Positions 22,547 through 34,047 of a stretch of 52,710 nt of DNA are shown piece after piece. The stretch lies in contig JAIOXB010000002.1 in the NCBI GenBank assembly GCA_021741825.1, positions 1 to 52,710 of the forward strand, read 5' to 3'. Numbering within the stretch: position 1 is the stretch's first letter; the number at the start of each line of letters is the position of its first letter. Source of the DNA: Microbacteriaceae bacterium. GTDB taxonomy: Bacteria > Actinomycetota > Actinomycetes > Actinomycetales > Microbacteriaceae. The notes beneath the pieces are model-generated. The model was not told the origin of the DNA and made no database searches. It saw only the letters and a program-made list of their open reading frames with translations. The translations under genes were made by a program, and so were the position numbers.

Positions 22547-25118
22547 GAGTGGTGTCTTCCGTTTCTGTCATTTCTGATTCGTCGGATTCTGTCGAATCGA
22601 TTTCCGATATTGAGTCTAGATTACGCTCAACATTACGAGCGATTGCCAGAATTCGATCGCCATCATCCGGGCGAGCAAAGACGACTCCCATGGTGTCGCG
22701 CCCCTTGGCGGGGACGCCGTCAACGCTCGATCGCACGACCTTGCCGCCTTCCATGATGACGAGAACTTCGTCGCCATCATCCACGATGAGCCCGCCCGTT
22801 AAACCACCGCGTTCGTCTGTCAGTTTCGCGACCTTGATGCCGATTCCGCCACGGTTCTGAACACGGTATTGGCTCACCTCGGTGCGCTTCGCGTACCCGC
22901 TTTCGGTAACAACAAAGACGTAACCAACATCAGAGACAACCGCCGCCGACAACAATTCGTCGCCGGTGCGAAGCGAGAGACCCTTCACGCCCGCCGTTTT
23001 TCGTCCGGTCGGTCGAAGGCTCGCGTCGTTCGCCGCGAAACGCAAGGACATTCCCGCCTTGGACACGAGCAGAATCTCGCTATCGGAGTTCACCAACATT
23101 GCCGACACGACAGCATCGAGGTACGTTGGCTGGGCCTCATCATTGAGGGTGGGCTTTCCGTCTTTGCCCTTTTCCACCGCAAGATCGATAGCAAAGACTC
23201 CGCCGGTGCGGTTTGTGTCGTAGTCGGTCAGTCTCGACTTTTTGACGAGGCCTCTGCCCGTTGCGAGCACGAGGTATTCCGCCGCCGCATAGTTGCGGAC
23301 ATCGAGTATCTGTGCGACAGATTCGCCAGGCAAGAGCGCGAGCAGGTTTGCGATGTGTTGACCCTTGGCGTCGCGCGCGGCCTCGGTGACCTCGAACCCT
23401 TTCGCGCGGTAAACGCGACCCTTGTCCGTGAAGAACAATAGCCAGTGGTGGGTCGTCGTGACCAGGAAGTGTTGAACCACATCGTCGGCACGCAGTTTGG
23501 CGCCCTTGATTCCTTTTCCGCCGCGGTTTTGCGAACGATAGTTGTCGCTGCGGGTGCGCTTGATATATCCATCGCGCGTGACGGTGACAACAATTTCTTC
23601 TTCTGGGATGAGGTCCTCGTTGCGCAGGTCGCCCTCGCTCGGAACGATCGACGTGCGCCGGTCGTCCCCGTACTTTTCGACGATCTCGGTCAACTCGGTG
23701 CTGATGATTCCGCGTTGCACTTCATCGTCAGCAAGGATCCGTTTGAACTCGGCGATCTGCAATTCGATTTCCGCAGCCTGGTCCATAATCTTTTGACGCT
23801 CGAGGGCTGCGAGTCGGCGAAGTTGCAGGTTGAGGATCGCCATCGCCTGGATCTCGTCCAGAACGAGAAGTTTGATGAGTCCTTCTTTGGCTTCGTCCAC
23901 CGTCGGTGATTTACGAATGAGTGCGATGACCGCATCCAGAGCGTCGAGTGCCTTCAAGTAACCGCGCAAAATGTGCGCGTCCGCCTCGGCCTTATCGAGG
24001 CGGAACTGGGTGCGTCGCACGATGACGCTGACTTGGTGTTCGACCCAGTAGGTAATGAACTGGTCGATCGGAAGTGTTCGGGGTACGCCGTCAACAATGG
24101 CGAGCATGTTTGCGCCGAAATTGTCTTGTAATTGGGTCTGGCGATAGAGGTTGTTGAGAACGACCTTCGCAACGGCGTCGCGCTTGAGGACGATAACAAG
24201 CCGTTGGCCAGTTCGACCGCTCGATTCGTCACGAATGTCCGCGATGCCCTGAAGCTTGTTCTCTTTGACAAGATCCGCAATTTTCATCGCCAGGTTGTCG
24301 GGGTTGACTTGGTAGGGAAGTTCGGTGATCACGAGACACGTGCGGCCGTGGATTTCTTCGGTCTCGACAACCGCGCGCATCGTGATGGATCCGTGGCCGG
24401 TCCGGTACGCCTCGTCGATTCCCGTGGTCCCGACGATCAACGCGCCGGTGGGGAAGTCGGGTCCCTTAACCCGCTGAAGAATCGCCTCGAGGAGTTCTTC
24501 GCGTGATGCGGTGGGGTTGGTGAGGTGCCAGAGCGCAGCTTCGCTTACTTCTCGAAGGTTGTGCGGGGGAATGTTCGTCGCCATTCCGACGGCAATACCG
24601 ACCGAACCGTTCACAAGCAGGTTCGGGAAACGGCTCGGCAGGATTGCTGGTTCCTTGGTGCGCCCGTCGTAGTTGTCCTGGAAATCAACGGTGTTCTCGT
24701 CGATATCACGAACCATCTCCATGGCGAGTTGCGCCATACGGGTCTCGGTGTATCGAGGTGCCGCGGCACCGTCGTTTCCGGGGGAACCAAAGTTGCCTTG
24801 GCCGGAAGCGAGCGGGTATCGGAGGCTCCACGGCTGGACGAGTCGAACCAACGCGTCGTAAATCGCCGTGTCGCCGTGGGGGTGGAACTGACCCATGACA
24901 TCCCCGACAACACGGGAGCATTTCGAGAACGCCTTATCCGGTCGGTAACCACCATCGAACATCGCATAAATCACTCGTCGGTGAACTGGCTTTAGGCCAT
25001 CTCTGACGTCGGGCAACGCTCGTCCGACGATCACGCTCATTGCGTAATCAAGATACGAACGCTGCATCTCCATCTGGAGATCGACTGGTTCGATACGTTC
25101 TTTGGGTTCGTCGGTCAT
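22539..25118 (-). CDS. gyrA: DNA gyrase subunit A
   Basis: An 859-residue topoisomerase subunit that cuts and rejoins DNA during negative supercoiling. The N-terminal breakage domain includes [17 protein letters not shown], the quinolone-determining region with [14 protein letters not shown] (Thr in place of E. coli Ser83), and the catalytic tyrosine in [10 protein letters not shown]. The C-terminal beta-pinwheel carries the GyrA box QNRGGKG, and a second similar stretch QNRGGIG occurs later. The tail is acidic. It lies 24 bases after gyrB and continues into DUF3566. Confidence 0.97.
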   Translation of the reverse strand: MTDEPKERIEPVDLQMEMQRSYLDYAMSVIVGRALPDVRDGLKPVHRRVIYAMFDGGYRPDKAFSKCSRVVGDVMGQFHPHGDTAIYDALVRLVQPWSLRYPLASGQGNFGSPGNDGAAAPRYTETRMAQLAMEMVRDIDENTVDFQDNYDGRTKEPAILPSRFPNLLVNGSVGIAVGMATNIPPHNLREVSEAALWHLTNPTASREELLEAILQRVKGPDFPTGALIVGTTGIDEAYRTGHGSITMRAVVETEEIHGRTCLVITELPYQVNPDNLAMKIADLVKENKLQGIADIRDESSGRTGQRLVIVLKRDAVAKVVLNNLYRQTQLQDNFGANMLAIVDGVPRTLPIDQFITYWVEHQVSVIVRRTQFRLDKAEADAHILRGYLKALDALDAVIALIRKSPTVDEAKEGLIKLLVLDEIQAMAILNLQLRRLAALERQKIMDQAAEIELQIAEFKRILADDEVQRGIISTELTEIVEKYGDDRRTSIVPSEGDLRNEDLIPEEEIVVTVTRDGYIKRTRSDNYRSQNRGGKGIKGAKLRADDVVQHFLVTTTHHWLLFFTDKGRVYRAKGFEVTEAARDAKGQHIANLLALLPGESVAQILDVRNYAAAEYLVLATGRGLVKKSRLTDYDTNRTGGVFAIDLAVEKGKDGKPTLNDEAQPTYLDAVVSAMLVNSDSEILLVSKAGMSLRFAANDASLRPTGRKTAGVKGLSLRTGDELLSAAVVSDVGYVFVVTESGYAKRTEVSQYRVQNRGGIGIKVAKLTDERGGLTGGLIVDDGDEVLVIMEGGKVVRSSVDGVPAKGRDTMGVVFARPDDGDRILAIARNVERNLDSISEIDSTESDESEMTETEDTTHE

Positions 25119-25142
25119 GTCGCGGTGTCCTTAGGTCGATTC

Positions 25143-27149
<2,007 letters not shown>

Positions 27150-27225
27150 CCCCGAAAAGTGTCTCAAAAACGGGAAATTCGCGCCTGTGCGCGCCTTTTT
27201 CGCACGCTCTGCCAAATGTCGTCGC

Positions 27226-27711
27226 TTATCCGTAAGTATCGCGGGGACCGCGCCATTTCACGCTACGAGGACCCCTAATTTTGTTGGGGACACCCGGTCC
27301 AACCACAGAGATTTTCTCGAGGCCTGAATCCGGAAACCGTGAGAGCACTTCGGCAAGAATTTCATGACGCATCAACCGAAGGTTCGTCGCCCAAGCAGAA
27401 GAGTCGCATCGGACGGTGATCAGGTCCTCGTCAATCTCGGGAACGGTGTGTCCGGCAACATCAATTCCCACAATTTCCTCCCATTGGTCGATCACGGATT
27501 CGCGCGATAAGAAGGGGGCCCAACCTCGTTCAGTGATCGTCCGGGAAACGATCGACACGATCAACCTCGGGTCTCGGCCCTTTTCGAACGGCAGAGATCC
27601 TTTCCGCACGACCGGAACCTCAGTCTGACGACGTTTGCGCCCAGAGAAGATCTCGACCAGGTGTTCGAAGAACCGGATCGCCTCACTCGAGTTGACGGGA
27701 GAATCAGGCAT
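27226..27711 (-). CDS. DUF721 / DciA-like protein
   Basis: A 161-residue protein with the DUF721 core W-E-x-I-VG-x-D-x-AGHTVP and CDSSAWATNLRLMRHEIL. DciA proteins of this family load or activate the replicative helicase DnaB in bacteria lacking DnaC/DnaI. The start overlaps the recF end by 8 bases, so it belongs to dnaN-recF-dciA. The C-terminus is basic and includes NKIRGPRSVKWRGPRD. A helicase-loading role here is inferred from the family; dnaB is also in this window (44.6 kb). Confidence 0.88.
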   Translation of the reverse strand: MPDSPVNSSEAIRFFEHLVEIFSGRKRRQTEVPVVRKGSLPFEKGRDPRLIVSIVSRTITERGWAPFLSRESVIDQWEEIVGIDVAGHTVPEIDEDLITVRCDSSAWATNLRLMRHEILAEVLSRFPDSGLEKISVVGPGVPNKIRGPRSVKWRGPRDTYG

Positions 27712-28807
27712 CTATCCTCCCGTCAAGGACAGTGTGTTGCCGGCCGACGAGCGATGACGGGATTGTTGCGACGTCGGCAGCGGTGATGATGAGGTGCTCG
27801 ATACCCGCCAAATGTTTGCCGAGCCGGTCGCGTCGTCCCGCGTCCAGTTCAGAGAAGACATCATCAAGAACAACCACCGGGTCGCCCGCGATGGAACTCT
27901 GTCGAATCATGTCGACCTGGGCTAGGCGCAACGACAGGGCACACGACCATGCCTCGCCCTGGCTTGAGTGGGTTCGTGCTGGCAGTTCATTGAGGACGAC
28001 CACCATGTCATCGCGGTGAGGACCACAAAGCGTCGCGCCGCGGTCGATCTCGTCACGTTGTTTCACGTGAAACAACGTCCGCAGCGCGGCGGCAATGCCA
28101 TCGTTCGGCGTGTTGGTCGGAATCGACTCGGACAGGGCGACGGAAGCGGAGTCCGATGTCGATGCGATCGCCCGGTAATGCTCGCTGAGGCGTGGGGACA
28201 ATTCAGCGATAACCCGTCTCCGCGCAACCATAATCCGAGTTGCGAGATCGATGAGGTTTTCGGTCCAGGTGTCGAGTGTTCCGGTTGATGCGGCTGGGTT
28301 TGTGCGAAGAGATTTGAGAAGGGTGTTGCGCTGTCGCAGAACGCGGTCGTAATCGATGATGTCGCCGGCGAGGGACGGCGAGGACTCCGCGACGACGTCG
28401 TTGAGAAACGTTCGCCGGTGCTCGGGTTCACCACGAACCAGATCCATGTCCTCCGGAGCAAACAGGACGAACGGTAAAAGTCGAGCCAGGTCTCGTCGTT
28501 TCGTGGCCGTGCCGTTCACGCGGATGGTGTTTGCGCCCGAACCGGTAACCCGAAGATCAATCGACAACTGTCGAGTGTTGTGTTGCACAACCATGCGAAT
28601 GATTGCCTCGGACTCGCCGCTCTTCACGAGAATCGCGTCGCTTGCCGTCCGGTGGGAGTGGCCCAGGGCTGAATAAGCCAGGGCCTCGACGAAGTTAGTT
28701 TTTCCTTGACCGTTGGGTCCTACCAGAATCGTCGGCGAACTCTCAAACTCAAGTGACTGGTGTTCGTAGTTCCGCCAACCAATCAGCTCGGCGGAGATGA
28801 TTCTCAT
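27704..28807 (-). CDS. recF: DNA replication/repair protein RecF
   Basis: A 367-residue SMC-like ATPase with Walker A GPNGQGKTNFVEAL near residue 33, signature SSQGEAWSCALSLRLAQ and Walker B VVLDDVFSELD. RecF helps load RecA onto gapped DNA through RecOR. It starts 3 bases after dnaN and is followed by the DUF721 gene with an 8-base overlap. A perfect parS site lies inside its coding sequence (28059-28074). Confidence 0.95.
   Translation of the reverse strand: MRIISAELIGWRNYEHQSLEFESSPTILVGPNGQGKTNFVEALAYSALGHSHRTASDAILVKSGESEAIIRMVVQHNTRQLSIDLRVTGSGANTIRVNGTATKRRDLARLLPFVLFAPEDMDLVRGEPEHRRTFLNDVVAESSPSLAGDIIDYDRVLRQRNTLLKSLRTNPAASTGTLDTWTENLIDLATRIMVARRRVIAELSPRLSEHYRAIASTSDSASVALSESIPTNTPNDGIAAALRTLFHVKQRDEIDRGATLCGPHRDDMVVVLNELPARTHSSQGEAWSCALSLRLAQVDMIRQSSIAGDPVVVLDDVFSELDAGRRDRLGKHLAGIEHLIITAADVATIPSSLVGRQHTVLDGRIDA
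28059..28074. promoter_or_regulatory. parS site in recF
   Basis: TGTTTCACGTGAAACA, the exact ParB-binding consensus; the palindrome extends to 20 bp (28057-28076). It is embedded in the recF coding sequence and encodes Leu-Phe-His-Val-Lys-Gln on the minus strand. Confidence 0.95.
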
Positions 28808-28810
28808 GGT

Positions 28811-29962
28811 CTAGCGGTTGAGGAGGTTCGGCTGCATGAGGTAACGGTAAGCCTGTTCGATTGACTCGGCGTCTTTGGACGAATGAGCGGTAAACAACAC
28901 CGGCCCGGCCTTGAGTGGGTCGGACGATGGAGTGAAGCCAAGCCGCACGAATTCGCTGTGTGCTCCTACAACTCCGTCAATCACGAGGCGCGGCTTGAGC
29001 CAAACGAAAACGTCGTCACCGACGAGGTGAGCATCAACCGTCTCTTGCGCGCTCGCCGTCTCGGCTGCGCTGGTTTCCAGCAACACGCCGTCTTTCGAGA
29101 AGGTGTATTTGATCGCGCCGTCCCTTTCAAGGACAAGCGAAACGCGCCGGGTGGCATCGATGAGGTCGGACGACAAGACAATTGCATAAGCCGCGCCGCC
29201 GCCTTTTTCGTCAAGCAACCCGCGCACTTTGGGAAAGGACCCTTTGGCTAGCGATGACGTTACGACTCGATTCCCGGCGGAAATTGCTACAAGTTCTCGG
29301 TCTCCGCCGGCAAGCAGGGACATGGTGACCGTTTGCTCGGTCTGGAACATCTTTCCAGCCTCAATGAGGACTCTGGCGGGGACGAGGATTTGTGTTGGCT
29401 CAGTTATCCCGGTCGCAGCCCACTTCACATCCCTCGACGCGATTCTGTAACGGTCGGTCGCTGTGAAAGAAATTGTCTGAGGCGAAAGTTCCACCGAAAT
29501 ATTCATGATCGCTGGTTGACCGTCATCCTTGAGTGCGGCAACTCCGACTTGCGCTATGGCCTCTGCTAGTTGCTCACCATCGAAACTTCCTATTGCCGCC
29601 GGCACTTCGGGGAGGTTCGGATATTCATTGAGCGGCATCACGGACATGTTAAATTTGGCGGTCCCGGAGGAGACAATCAGCTTGGTTTCCTGGAGAGCCA
29701 CACTGACCGTGTCGCCAGGAAGCCGAGTAACAATGTCGGCAAGTAGTTTTCCGGAAACCAACACCGATCCACTCGTGTCCACATCGCCCGCAATAGTAGT
29801 CCGTGTCGAAACGTCGTGATCAAACGACGCGAAGGTTATACCGGCGTCGCTCGCATCGATACGGACCCCTGCGAGAGTTGGGTTAGTGTTCTTGGCCGTG
29901 AGCAGCTTTGTCACAAAAATGACGGCCTGTGACAGGACATCCTTGTTGGATTGAAATTTCAC
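28811..29962 (-). CDS. dnaN: DNA polymerase III beta subunit (sliding clamp)
   Basis: A 383-residue clamp made of three similar beta-clamp domains. Recognisable parts include the N-terminal KFQSNKDVLSQAV and the final strand before MQPNLLNR. It encircles DNA and tethers polymerase and other factors. GTG 29962 is chosen because the family starts with M(K/R)F; GAGAGG lies upstream. A longer frame to 29995 exists but adds no conserved sequence. First gene of dnaN-recF-dciA. Confidence 0.95.
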   Translation of the reverse strand: MKFQSNKDVLSQAVIFVTKLLTAKNTNPTLAGVRIDASDAGITFASFDHDVSTRTTIAGDVDTSGSVLVSGKLLADIVTRLPGDTVSVALQETKLIVSSGTAKFNMSVMPLNEYPNLPEVPAAIGSFDGEQLAEAIAQVGVAALKDDGQPAIMNISVELSPQTISFTATDRYRIASRDVKWAATGITEPTQILVPARVLIEAGKMFQTEQTVTMSLLAGGDRELVAISAGNRVVTSSLAKGSFPKVRGLLDEKGGGAAYAIVLSSDLIDATRRVSLVLERDGAIKYTFSKDGVLLETSAAETASAQETVDAHLVGDDVFVWLKPRLVIDGVVGAHSEFVRLGFTPSSDPLKAGPVLFTAHSSKDAESIEQAYRYLMQPNLLNR

Positions 29963-30276
29963 TACGAGCCTCTCGAGATATGTTCGGTCTCTCATTGTGT
30001 CACATACCGGTGACGGGCAAAATACTGTCTGGTTATCGATCTACCTGTCTTTCCTTAAGTACATTAATCGTCTTAACACCGGTGGATATGTGGATAACTC
30101 GTGGCCCAGCCCTATCCTTGGCTGAACTACAACGGTGAAAGTTGTCAGCAAACTGTTGGCGTTTTTCTGCGTACACAACAACAACAATCCGAGGGAAAAA
30201 GTTATCCCAAGAAATAAAAACGTTGTTGGGGATTAATTGGACTTTTACACACCCCTGTTGACCGAGCGCTGCACAA
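29963..30276. other. dnaA-dnaN intergenic region, candidate oriC
   Basis: This 314-base gap holds one perfect DnaA box (TGTGGATAA, 30089-30097), an adjacent weak one (GGTGGATAT, 30081-30089), a degenerate TTATCCCAA (30202-30210) and an AT-rich stretch at about 30190-30250 that could serve as unwinding element. Origins of most actinobacteria lie here. Only one strong box is visible, fewer than usual. Confidence 0.55.
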
Positions 30277-31659
30277 CTAGCGCGAAGACTGCTTGATGAT
30301 GTGGGTCAGGTCGGTCACTTGGTTATAAACCGACCGACGTTCTTTCATCAACTCTGCGATTTTGTTGTTGGCATACATCACCGTGGTGTGGTCTCGACCA
30401 ATGAGCTGGCCAATCTTCGGGAGGGACAGCGACGTCAGCTCGCGGCACAGGTACATGGCGATTTGTCGAGCCTGAGCGATTGCCGCAGCCCGGGAGTTCC
30501 CATAGAGTTCGTCGAGCGATAATTCAAAGTATCGAGCGACCTGCTCGATGATGTCCGTCGGCGAGACATCCCCCTCCTCGAGTGTGATCAGATCCTTGAG
30601 AATGGTTTGGACCAGCGGAAGGTCAATTGGCACCCGGTTGAGGCTCGCAAAGGCAGTGACTCGAATCAAGGTTCCTTCGAGCTCACGGATGTTGGTGGCC
30701 ACCTTCGTCGCAATGTATTCGAGAACGTCATCGCTGATACCGAGATTTTCCGCCGTGACTTTTTTCCGCAGAATCGCAATGCGGGTCTCGAGGTCGGGAA
30801 CTTGGATATCGGTGATCAGGCCCCACCCGAACCGGCTTCGCATGCGTTCCTCGAACCCAACCAGTTGCTTGGGCGGTACGTCGCTCGTGATCACGACCTG
30901 TTTGCCGTGCTCATGCAGGGTGTTGAACGTATGGAAGAACGTATCTTGAGTCGCGTCCTTGCCACCCAGGAATTGGATATCGTCGATCAGCAATAGGTCG
31001 ACCTCGCGATATCGACGATTGAAATTGTGCATCTGGCCCAGGGCAAGCGCGTTGATGTAATCATTCGTGAATTCTTCGGACGAAACGTAGGAAACCTTGA
31101 TGTTCGGGAAGAGCCCTTCCGCGTAATGGCTAATTGCGTGAAGCAGGTGCGTCTTGCCGAGCCCGGAACCGCCGTAGACAAAAAGTGGGTTGTAGGCCTT
31201 GGCGGGTGATTCCGCCACGGCCAACGCCGCGGCATGGGCGAATCGATTCGACGGCCCGATCACGAAGTTGTCAAAGGTGTACTTCGGGTTGAGACGAATT
31301 TCGACAGCGTTGCCGCGAGTCGCCGCCACCACAGGCACCGCCGACAGGGGAACGTCGAAAGACTCAGCATCGTCCCCGTCACGAAGGCCAGGGTTTACCA
31401 CTATCGAAAAGTTCGAGATGGTTTGTGCCTCGGTTGAGAATTTCCCCAGTCCGGCAAGAATTTCTTCTCTGGCGCGTTGATCGATCATGTCTCGCGCAAA
31501 GTCGGAGTCAACCTCTAAATACAGCGTCTCGTGAAGGATTCCCTGCGGCACTGCGGATTCGACAACAGCCAAGATTCTGGGCGACACATCGACGCCACGA
31601 GAAACCTCGTGGACGACGTTGCGCCATAGGTTTTCGAGAGGGTTGTCGTTGTTCGGCAT
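30277..31659 (-). CDS. dnaA: Chromosomal replication initiator DnaA
   Basis: A 460-residue initiator: N-terminal DnaB-interaction domain (1-85), a short linker, an AAA+ domain (about 120-335; Walker [12 protein letters not shown], Walker [13 protein letters not shown]) and a DNA-binding domain with the signature [19 protein letters not shown]. The linker is short for an actinobacterium. The ATG at 31659 is supported by the conserved N-terminus [11 protein letters not shown]. It diverges from rpmH; both sides carry DnaA boxes, consistent with autoregulation. Confidence 0.97.
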   Translation of the reverse strand: MPNNDNPLENLWRNVVHEVSRGVDVSPRILAVVESAVPQGILHETLYLEVDSDFARDMIDQRAREEILAGLGKFSTEAQTISNFSIVVNPGLRDGDDAESFDVPLSAVPVVAATRGNAVEIRLNPKYTFDNFVIGPSNRFAHAAALAVAESPAKAYNPLFVYGGSGLGKTHLLHAISHYAEGLFPNIKVSYVSSEEFTNDYINALALGQMHNFNRRYREVDLLLIDDIQFLGGKDATQDTFFHTFNTLHEHGKQVVITSDVPPKQLVGFEERMRSRFGWGLITDIQVPDLETRIAILRKKVTAENLGISDDVLEYIATKVATNIRELEGTLIRVTAFASLNRVPIDLPLVQTILKDLITLEEGDVSPTDIIEQVARYFELSLDELYGNSRAAAIAQARQIAMYLCRELTSLSLPKIGQLIGRDHTTVMYANNKIAELMKERRSVYNQVTDLTHIIKQSSR

Positions 31660-31852
31660 CTACTTTTCCGGCTTGTGGATAAGTCACCATATTAGCCACA
31701 AATTTCGGAACGCAACCGGGCGTGCAATTAATGTGGAAAACCAACCTTCGCCCGGTTTGACTACCCCCGAAATGTGCCCTATTCTTTTGTGGTTGCGCTT
31801 CCGTGCGCAATTGAACAACCTGAATGTGTCGGCCACTGGCCGAGGAGAAGAA
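31660..31852. promoter_or_regulatory. dnaA-rpmH divergent regulatory region with DnaA boxes and rpmH promoter
   Basis: One perfect DnaA box (TGTGGATAA, 31674-31682) lies 15 bases before dnaA. TTAGCCACA (31692-31700) and TGTGGAAAA (31732-31740) each have one mismatch. A strong rpmH promoter follows: TTGACT (31757-31762), 17-base spacer, TATTCT (31780-31785). Confidence 0.8.
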
Positions 31853-31990
31853 ATGTCGAAGCGTACTTATCAGCCCAACAACCGCCGCCGTGCGAAGGTT
31901 CACGGTTTCCGTTTGCGCATGCGCACACGCGCCGGTCGCGCGATTCTTGCCGCTCGTCGTCGCAAGGGCCGCAGCGAAATCACTGTGTGA
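31853..31990 (+). CDS. rpmH: 50S ribosomal protein L34
   Basis: A 45-residue very basic ribosomal protein: [19 protein letters not shown], then [18 protein letters not shown] 31853 follows GAGGAGAAG. Transcription likely begins from the promoter at 31757-31785. First gene of the rpmH-rnpA-yidD-yidC-jag-rsmG series. Confidence 0.96.
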   Translation: MSKRTYQPNNRRRAKVHGFRLRMRTRAGRAILAARRRKGRSEITV

Positions 31991-31999
31991 TCTTTCACG

Positions 32000-32329
32000 G
32001 TGCTTCCTCGCCACAACCGCATCGTTGAGCCCGGCGATTTTCGTCAGGTTGTTCGACGCGGGGACAAGCAGGTAACCGCGCACCTCATCGTGTATCGACG
32101 CCCATCCGAACTCAATCGGGTGGGCGTTATTGTTACCGCAAAGTGTGGGAACGCGGTGGTTCGGAACACCCTTCGCCGTCGAACCCGAGCCATCGCCCGA
32201 AAACTCATCGACCGCGGTCTGCTTACCGGAGACGTCATCGTTCGATTCCGATCGGACGGGTCGGTACCGAGCTTCATCGAGTTGAAATCAGAGATCGACC
32301 AGGCATCCACCTCGTGGGGTCGAGCCTGA
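32000..32329 (+). CDS. rnpA: Ribonuclease P protein component
   Basis: A 109-residue basic protein that binds the RNase P RNA and aids tRNA 5' processing. The family signature is NAVVRNTLRRRTRAIAR (RNR motif). GTG start 9 bases after the rpmH stop. Its stop overlaps the yidD start (TGATG). Confidence 0.94.
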   Translation: MLPRHNRIVEPGDFRQVVRRGDKQVTAHLIVYRRPSELNRVGVIVTAKCGNAVVRNTLRRRTRAIARKLIDRGLLTGDVIVRFRSDGSVPSFIELKSEIDQASTSWGRA

Positions 32330-32628
32330 TGGGGTGGAAACTTTTTCTGCTCCCTCGAAATCTTGTGGTGGCCTTCATCAGAGGCTGGCGAGCCATTATC
32401 TCCCCCCTCTACGGAAACGTGTGTCGTTACTACCCGACGTGTTCGGCCTACGGGCTGGGAGTGGTTCAGCAGTTCGGTGTCGTTCGAGGCGGCGTAATGA
32501 CCCTGTGGCGCATCGTGCGATGCAATCCGTGGGCGCGTGGTGGAATAGACGAGATACCTGCCAGAATGGACGGTAACTTCCCCCTGTCGCGTTCGGGATT
32601 CGTAATCCCGAAAAAGAAAGAAAAATGA
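32329..32628 (+). CDS. yidD: Membrane protein insertion efficiency factor YidD
   Basis: A 99-residue protein with the YidD core WRAIISPLYGNVCRYYPTC, SAYGLGVV and a final RCNPWARGGID segment. The family is small and membrane-associated, and helps YidC-dependent insertion. ATG 32329 at the rnpA stop; its stop overlaps the yidC start (ATGA). The basic end PKKKEK is typical of actinobacterial forms. Confidence 0.93.
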   Translation: MGWKLFLLPRNLVVAFIRGWRAIISPLYGNVCRYYPTCSAYGLGVVQQFGVVRGGVMTLWRIVRCNPWARGGIDEIPARMDGNFPLSRSGFVIPKKKEK

Positions 32629-33575
32629 TGCCCGATATTCTTGGAATAATCCTCTGGCCCTTTCGTTGGGCAATCGAAGCGCTGCTGATCGGTTTCCACT
32701 GGGTGCTCACCCAAGTGGGCATGGACCCAAGCGACGGCTGGACCTGGGTCCTTTCCATCACCGGCCTTGTCCTCGTCGTGCGCGCCGCGCTGATTCCGCT
32801 CTTCGTCCGCCAGATCAAGAGCCAACGCAAGATGCTCGAAGTCGCCCCCGATCTCAAGCGAATCCAGGACAAGTACAAAGGCAAGCGCGATCAGTTTTCT
32901 CGTGAGGCGATGACCCGCGAGACGATGGCGCTGTACGGCAAGCACGGCACGTCACCCTTCGCCTCGTGCCTCCCCCTCCTCTTTCAAATGCCGGTCTTCT
33001 TCGGCCTCTTCACGACCCTGAACAACGCGGCACTCGGAATTCCCGGAATCGGGTTCATGAACCTCGGTCTCGCAGAGAATTTTGGTGCAGCAACAATCTT
33101 CGGCACCGCACCGCTTCACGCCGCGATGTCAACGGCCGAGGGCGACTGGACGGTCATCTGGACCGCTGGAGTAATGGTTGTCCTGATGACGGCGTCTCAG
33201 TTCATCACGCAAAAACAAATCATGTCCAAGAACATCTCGCAGGCGATGAAGGAAAGCCCGACCTACAAGCAGCAGCAGATTCTCTTGTACATCCTCCCGC
33301 TCGTTTTCCTCTTCTCAGGGTTCGCATTCCCCCTCGGTGTCATGATGTATTGGCTCGTGTCGAATTTCTGGACGATGGGTCAGCAGTTCGTCGTCATCCG
33401 CAACATGCCAACTCCCGGGTCCGAGGCGTTCCACGCGTGGGAGGCCCGCCAGGAAAAGAAGAACATCCGCAAGGGAATCGTCATCGAAGCGGAACCGATC
33501 GAAGAAGTGAAGCCGGCACAACGCCAGCAGCCCATGGGCAAGAACCGCGCAAAGCGCGGAAAGGGAAAGAAATAA
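32625..33575 (+). CDS. yidC: Membrane protein insertase YidC/Oxa1
   Basis: A 316-residue polytopic insertase. The core has five membrane helices, beginning with FRWAIEALLIGFHWVL, then the cytoplasmic hairpin IKSQRKMLEVAPDLKRIQDKY, then LPLLFQMPVFFGLF. The C-terminal tail is basic (KNRAKRGKGKK), typical of ribosome-binding Gram-positive YidC. Joined to jag by TAATG. Confidence 0.95.
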   Translation: MMPDILGIILWPFRWAIEALLIGFHWVLTQVGMDPSDGWTWVLSITGLVLVVRAALIPLFVRQIKSQRKMLEVAPDLKRIQDKYKGKRDQFSREAMTRETMALYGKHGTSPFASCLPLLFQMPVFFGLFTTLNNAALGIPGIGFMNLGLAENFGAATIFGTAPLHAAMSTAEGDWTVIWTAGVMVVLMTASQFITQKQIMSKNISQAMKESPTYKQQQILLYILPLVFLFSGFAFPLGVMMYWLVSNFWTMGQQFVVIRNMPTPGSEAFHAWEARQEKKNIRKGIVIEAEPIEEVKPAQRQQPMGKNRAKRGKGKK

Positions 33576-34033
33576 TGTCGGACATTAAAGACGCGGCAGA
33601 CATTGCTGCCGATTACATCGAGGTACTTCTCGATATTGCTGATCTCGATGGTGACCTCGAAATCACCAATTCGAACGGCCGTGACTACGTTTCGGTTGTG
33701 GCGACCGACAGCGACCACCTCAAGGTCCTGACCAAGGGCGACACCGTGTCCGCACTACAAGAGTTGACCCGGCTTGCCGTGCACACAAAGACGGGCGAGT
33801 TCTCGCGGCTCATTCTTGACATCGCTGGTTCACGCGACGCGCGATCCAAGGAGCTTGAGCGCCTGGTCGAACGAGCGATCGAGCGGATCGAGGGCGGCGC
33901 TCAGTCCGCCGCACTGCCCCCGATGTCCTCGTATGAACGCAAGTTGGTACACGACTTCGTGAGCGACCGAGAATTTGCTTCGCATTCCGAGGGCGAAGGC
34001 GCCGACCGCCACACCGTGATTAGCCGCGCATAG
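33575..34033 (+). CDS. jag: Jag/KhpB-like KH and R3H RNA-binding protein
   Basis: A 152-residue cytoplasmic protein. A KH-like domain (about 15-80, ADYIEVLLDIADLDGDLEI) precedes an R3H domain (about 88-150: MSSYERKLVHDFVSDR, HTVISR). It lacks the long N-terminal Jag domain of Firmicutes, as is usual in actinobacteria. Family members bind RNA and affect cell elongation in other Gram-positives. ATG overlaps the yidC stop; rsmG begins 6 bases after its end, at a parS site. Confidence 0.9.
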   Translation: MSDIKDAADIAADYIEVLLDIADLDGDLEITNSNGRDYVSVVATDSDHLKVLTKGDTVSALQELTRLAVHTKTGEFSRLILDIAGSRDARSKELERLVERAIERIEGGAQSAALPPMSSYERKLVHDFVSDREFASHSEGEGADRHTVISRA

Positions 34034-34047
34034 TTTCACGTGAAACA
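34032..34047. promoter_or_regulatory. parS site at the rsmG start codon
   Basis: AGTTTCACGTGAAACA differs from the consensus only at the first base. The GTG at 34040-34042 inside the palindrome is the apparent rsmG start codon. Confidence 0.92.
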
